Notes under the pieces: generated by a model
Databases searched by the model: none
The model's input: the letters and a program-made list of their open reading frames with translations, nothing else
Told to the model about the DNA's origin: nothing
Source of the DNA: JAKJEP01 sp964580995
GTDB taxonomy: Bacteria; Planctomycetota; Phycisphaerae; Sedimentisphaerales; SM23-30
Assembly: GCA_964580995.1 (NCBI GenBank)
Contig: CAZOMV010000061.1
Coordinates: 1 to 33,977, forward strand
Length of the DNA stretch: 33,977 nucleotides
Direction of reading: 5' to 3'
In this document: piece by piece, positions 33,029 through 33,977 of the stretch
How the letters are laid out: the number at the start of each line of letters is the position of its first letter
Position numbering within the stretch: the stretch's first letter is position 1
Program-made: the position numbers and the translations under genes

Positions 33029-33977
33029 TTAATAGCTTGTCAGCCAGTTCTCCACCAAAACCGCAAAATCCACCAGATCAATCACACCATCCATCGTGGG
33101 CGAAATATCACATTCCTGCCGGTATTCCGGCTGCTCCGCCTCACTCAGCCACGCCGCCGCTAGCAGCCCCACATCCGGCATATCCACCCGGCAGTTGCGG
33201 CTGATATCTCCCGGTACCACCTCCGCCGTCACCGTCGAAATCAGTTTTATATTAGGCACATACCAGGAATACCAGCCGGCCCAGGTCCAGTCCAGAGGAT
33301 CTCCCTCATTACTATTGGCACGATGCATTCTCGAACGGATTTCTTCACCCGTCCCTGAAACATAACACCATCCATCGCTGGTGGCGTAGGTATTATCAAA
33401 GCTGAAATCCACCAGGAGGTTTTGGGTACCATTATATACAAAGGGCACCTGAAAGGTAAAGGTCCGCCAGCCGGTACTGCCCGCCGGCTCCGTACCCTGA
33501 TACACCGTAGTCCAGCCACTGGCCAGAAAATTCCCCGCGTTATAGTCAGTCCAATCGGTATGCTGGAGGCGAATGGTCCATTCGTTCAAAGTCTGCCCCG
33601 GAACCTGATCTATATTCAGGGACAAAGCGGTTATGGTCTGCGCCCCACCCAGCTCATCGGCATGATAGATCGACTGCATCCGCACATCGTGAGCACTGGT
33701 GCGAAACGGGTAACTGGCTACGACATAGGTTTCCGGTTCATAAGTAGTATAAATAGATTATCCACATTCACCGTCACCATCGCCGTATTCGACACCCCGC
33801 CCTGCGGAGCGGCCCCGCCGTCATCCGCCCGAAAATCAAAACTGTCCTCCCCTTCATAGTAGGGACATCCGGTATAAAAAACCGTATTGCCGTTATTCAC
33901 CAGGGTATAAGGCACCGCCGTAATCACCCCGCCATTGGGATCCGCCAGCGTTCCCGCCCCCGGCAAACTCACAATCT
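33029..33977 (-). pseudogene. Secreted dockerin protein with a one-base frameshift; 5' end beyond the window
   Basis: The upstream frame, open from the window edge, reads GAGTLADPNGGV and then YYEGEDSFDFRADDGGAA and ends VTVNVDN, a cadherin-like/Ig-like repeat, before running into a foreign tail that stops near 33718. The downstream frame picks up with IYTTYEPETYVVASYPFRTS at 33754 and continues without a break into SIYHADELGGAQTITALSLN, FVYNGTQNLLVDFSFDN and ANSNEGDPLDW, a domain common in secreted planctomycete proteins. Two dockerin-like loops (PGDISRNCRVDMPDVGLL and the loop before VENWL) end the protein. One base appears to be missing at about 33755-33757. It could be a real pseudogene or a sequencing error. 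The start lies to the right of the window, so length and signal peptide are unknown. Confidence 0.7.

Noticed and set aside
1..33977. CRISPR arrays, tRNA or rRNA genes, insertion sequences
   Set aside because: Reading both strands I found no regularly spaced direct repeats, no tRNA-like TPsiC arm in an acceptor context outside genes, and no transposase frame.

Overview
The window looks like chromosomal DNA of a polysaccharide-degrading planctomycete, most likely class Phycisphaerae. The reasons are short dockerin-type C-termini of the GDxNxDGxxxxxDxxxLxxxWL kind on secreted proteins (three in this window), very large secreted glycosidase-like proteins, and NPCBM-like and LamG modules, with no SusC/SusD pair. 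This placement is inferred from family content; no rRNA or tRNA is present to confirm it.

Left part (1-9000): a leftward LamG/beta-propeller/dockerin protein and a rightward laminin-B-like/dockerin protein diverge from a 486-bp intergenic region. A leftward 1140-residue secreted (alpha/alpha)6-barrel glycosidase-like protein and a small acidic two-barrel cytoplasmic protein follow. Middle-left (9100-13100): a secreted GH95-like enzyme, then a small island with a 96-residue orphan protein, a zinc-ribbon protein cut by an in-frame TAG inside its second CxxC, a truncated DUF123 (GIY-YIG/Uri-like) remnant and several strong hairpins.

Core (13258-29655): what reads as one long catabolic operon. 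It holds a DeoR/GlpR regulator; E2, E1-alpha and E1-beta of a 2-oxo-acid/acetoin-type dehydrogenase; a PfkB sugar kinase; a secreted protein of an unrecognised family; a sugar-porter MFS transporter; a divergent class II aldolase; a GH38 alpha-mannosidase; a second copy of the secreted family with a helical N-terminal insert; and, after a 396-bp gap, an NPCBM-GH36 alpha-galactosidase. The simple reading is that exported glycosidases free a sugar, the MFS protein imports it, the PfkB kinase phosphorylates it, the aldolase cleaves it, and the TPP/lipoyl dehydrogenase oxidises a downstream 2-oxo acid or acetoin-like product. Two features argue against ordinary glycolysis: the aldolase lacks the usual catalytic Asp and one zinc His, and the E2 lacks a visible subunit-binding domain and has HRIVSG instead of HxxxDG, with no E3 gene nearby.

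Right part (29700-33977): a leftward 828-residue secreted orphan, an 810-bp region with strong hairpins and no convincing gene, and a leftward dockerin protein that carries a one-base frameshift and runs off the window. A palindrome, TGGGYAACACACCCA, occurs upstream of both the first leftward gene and the 828-residue gene.
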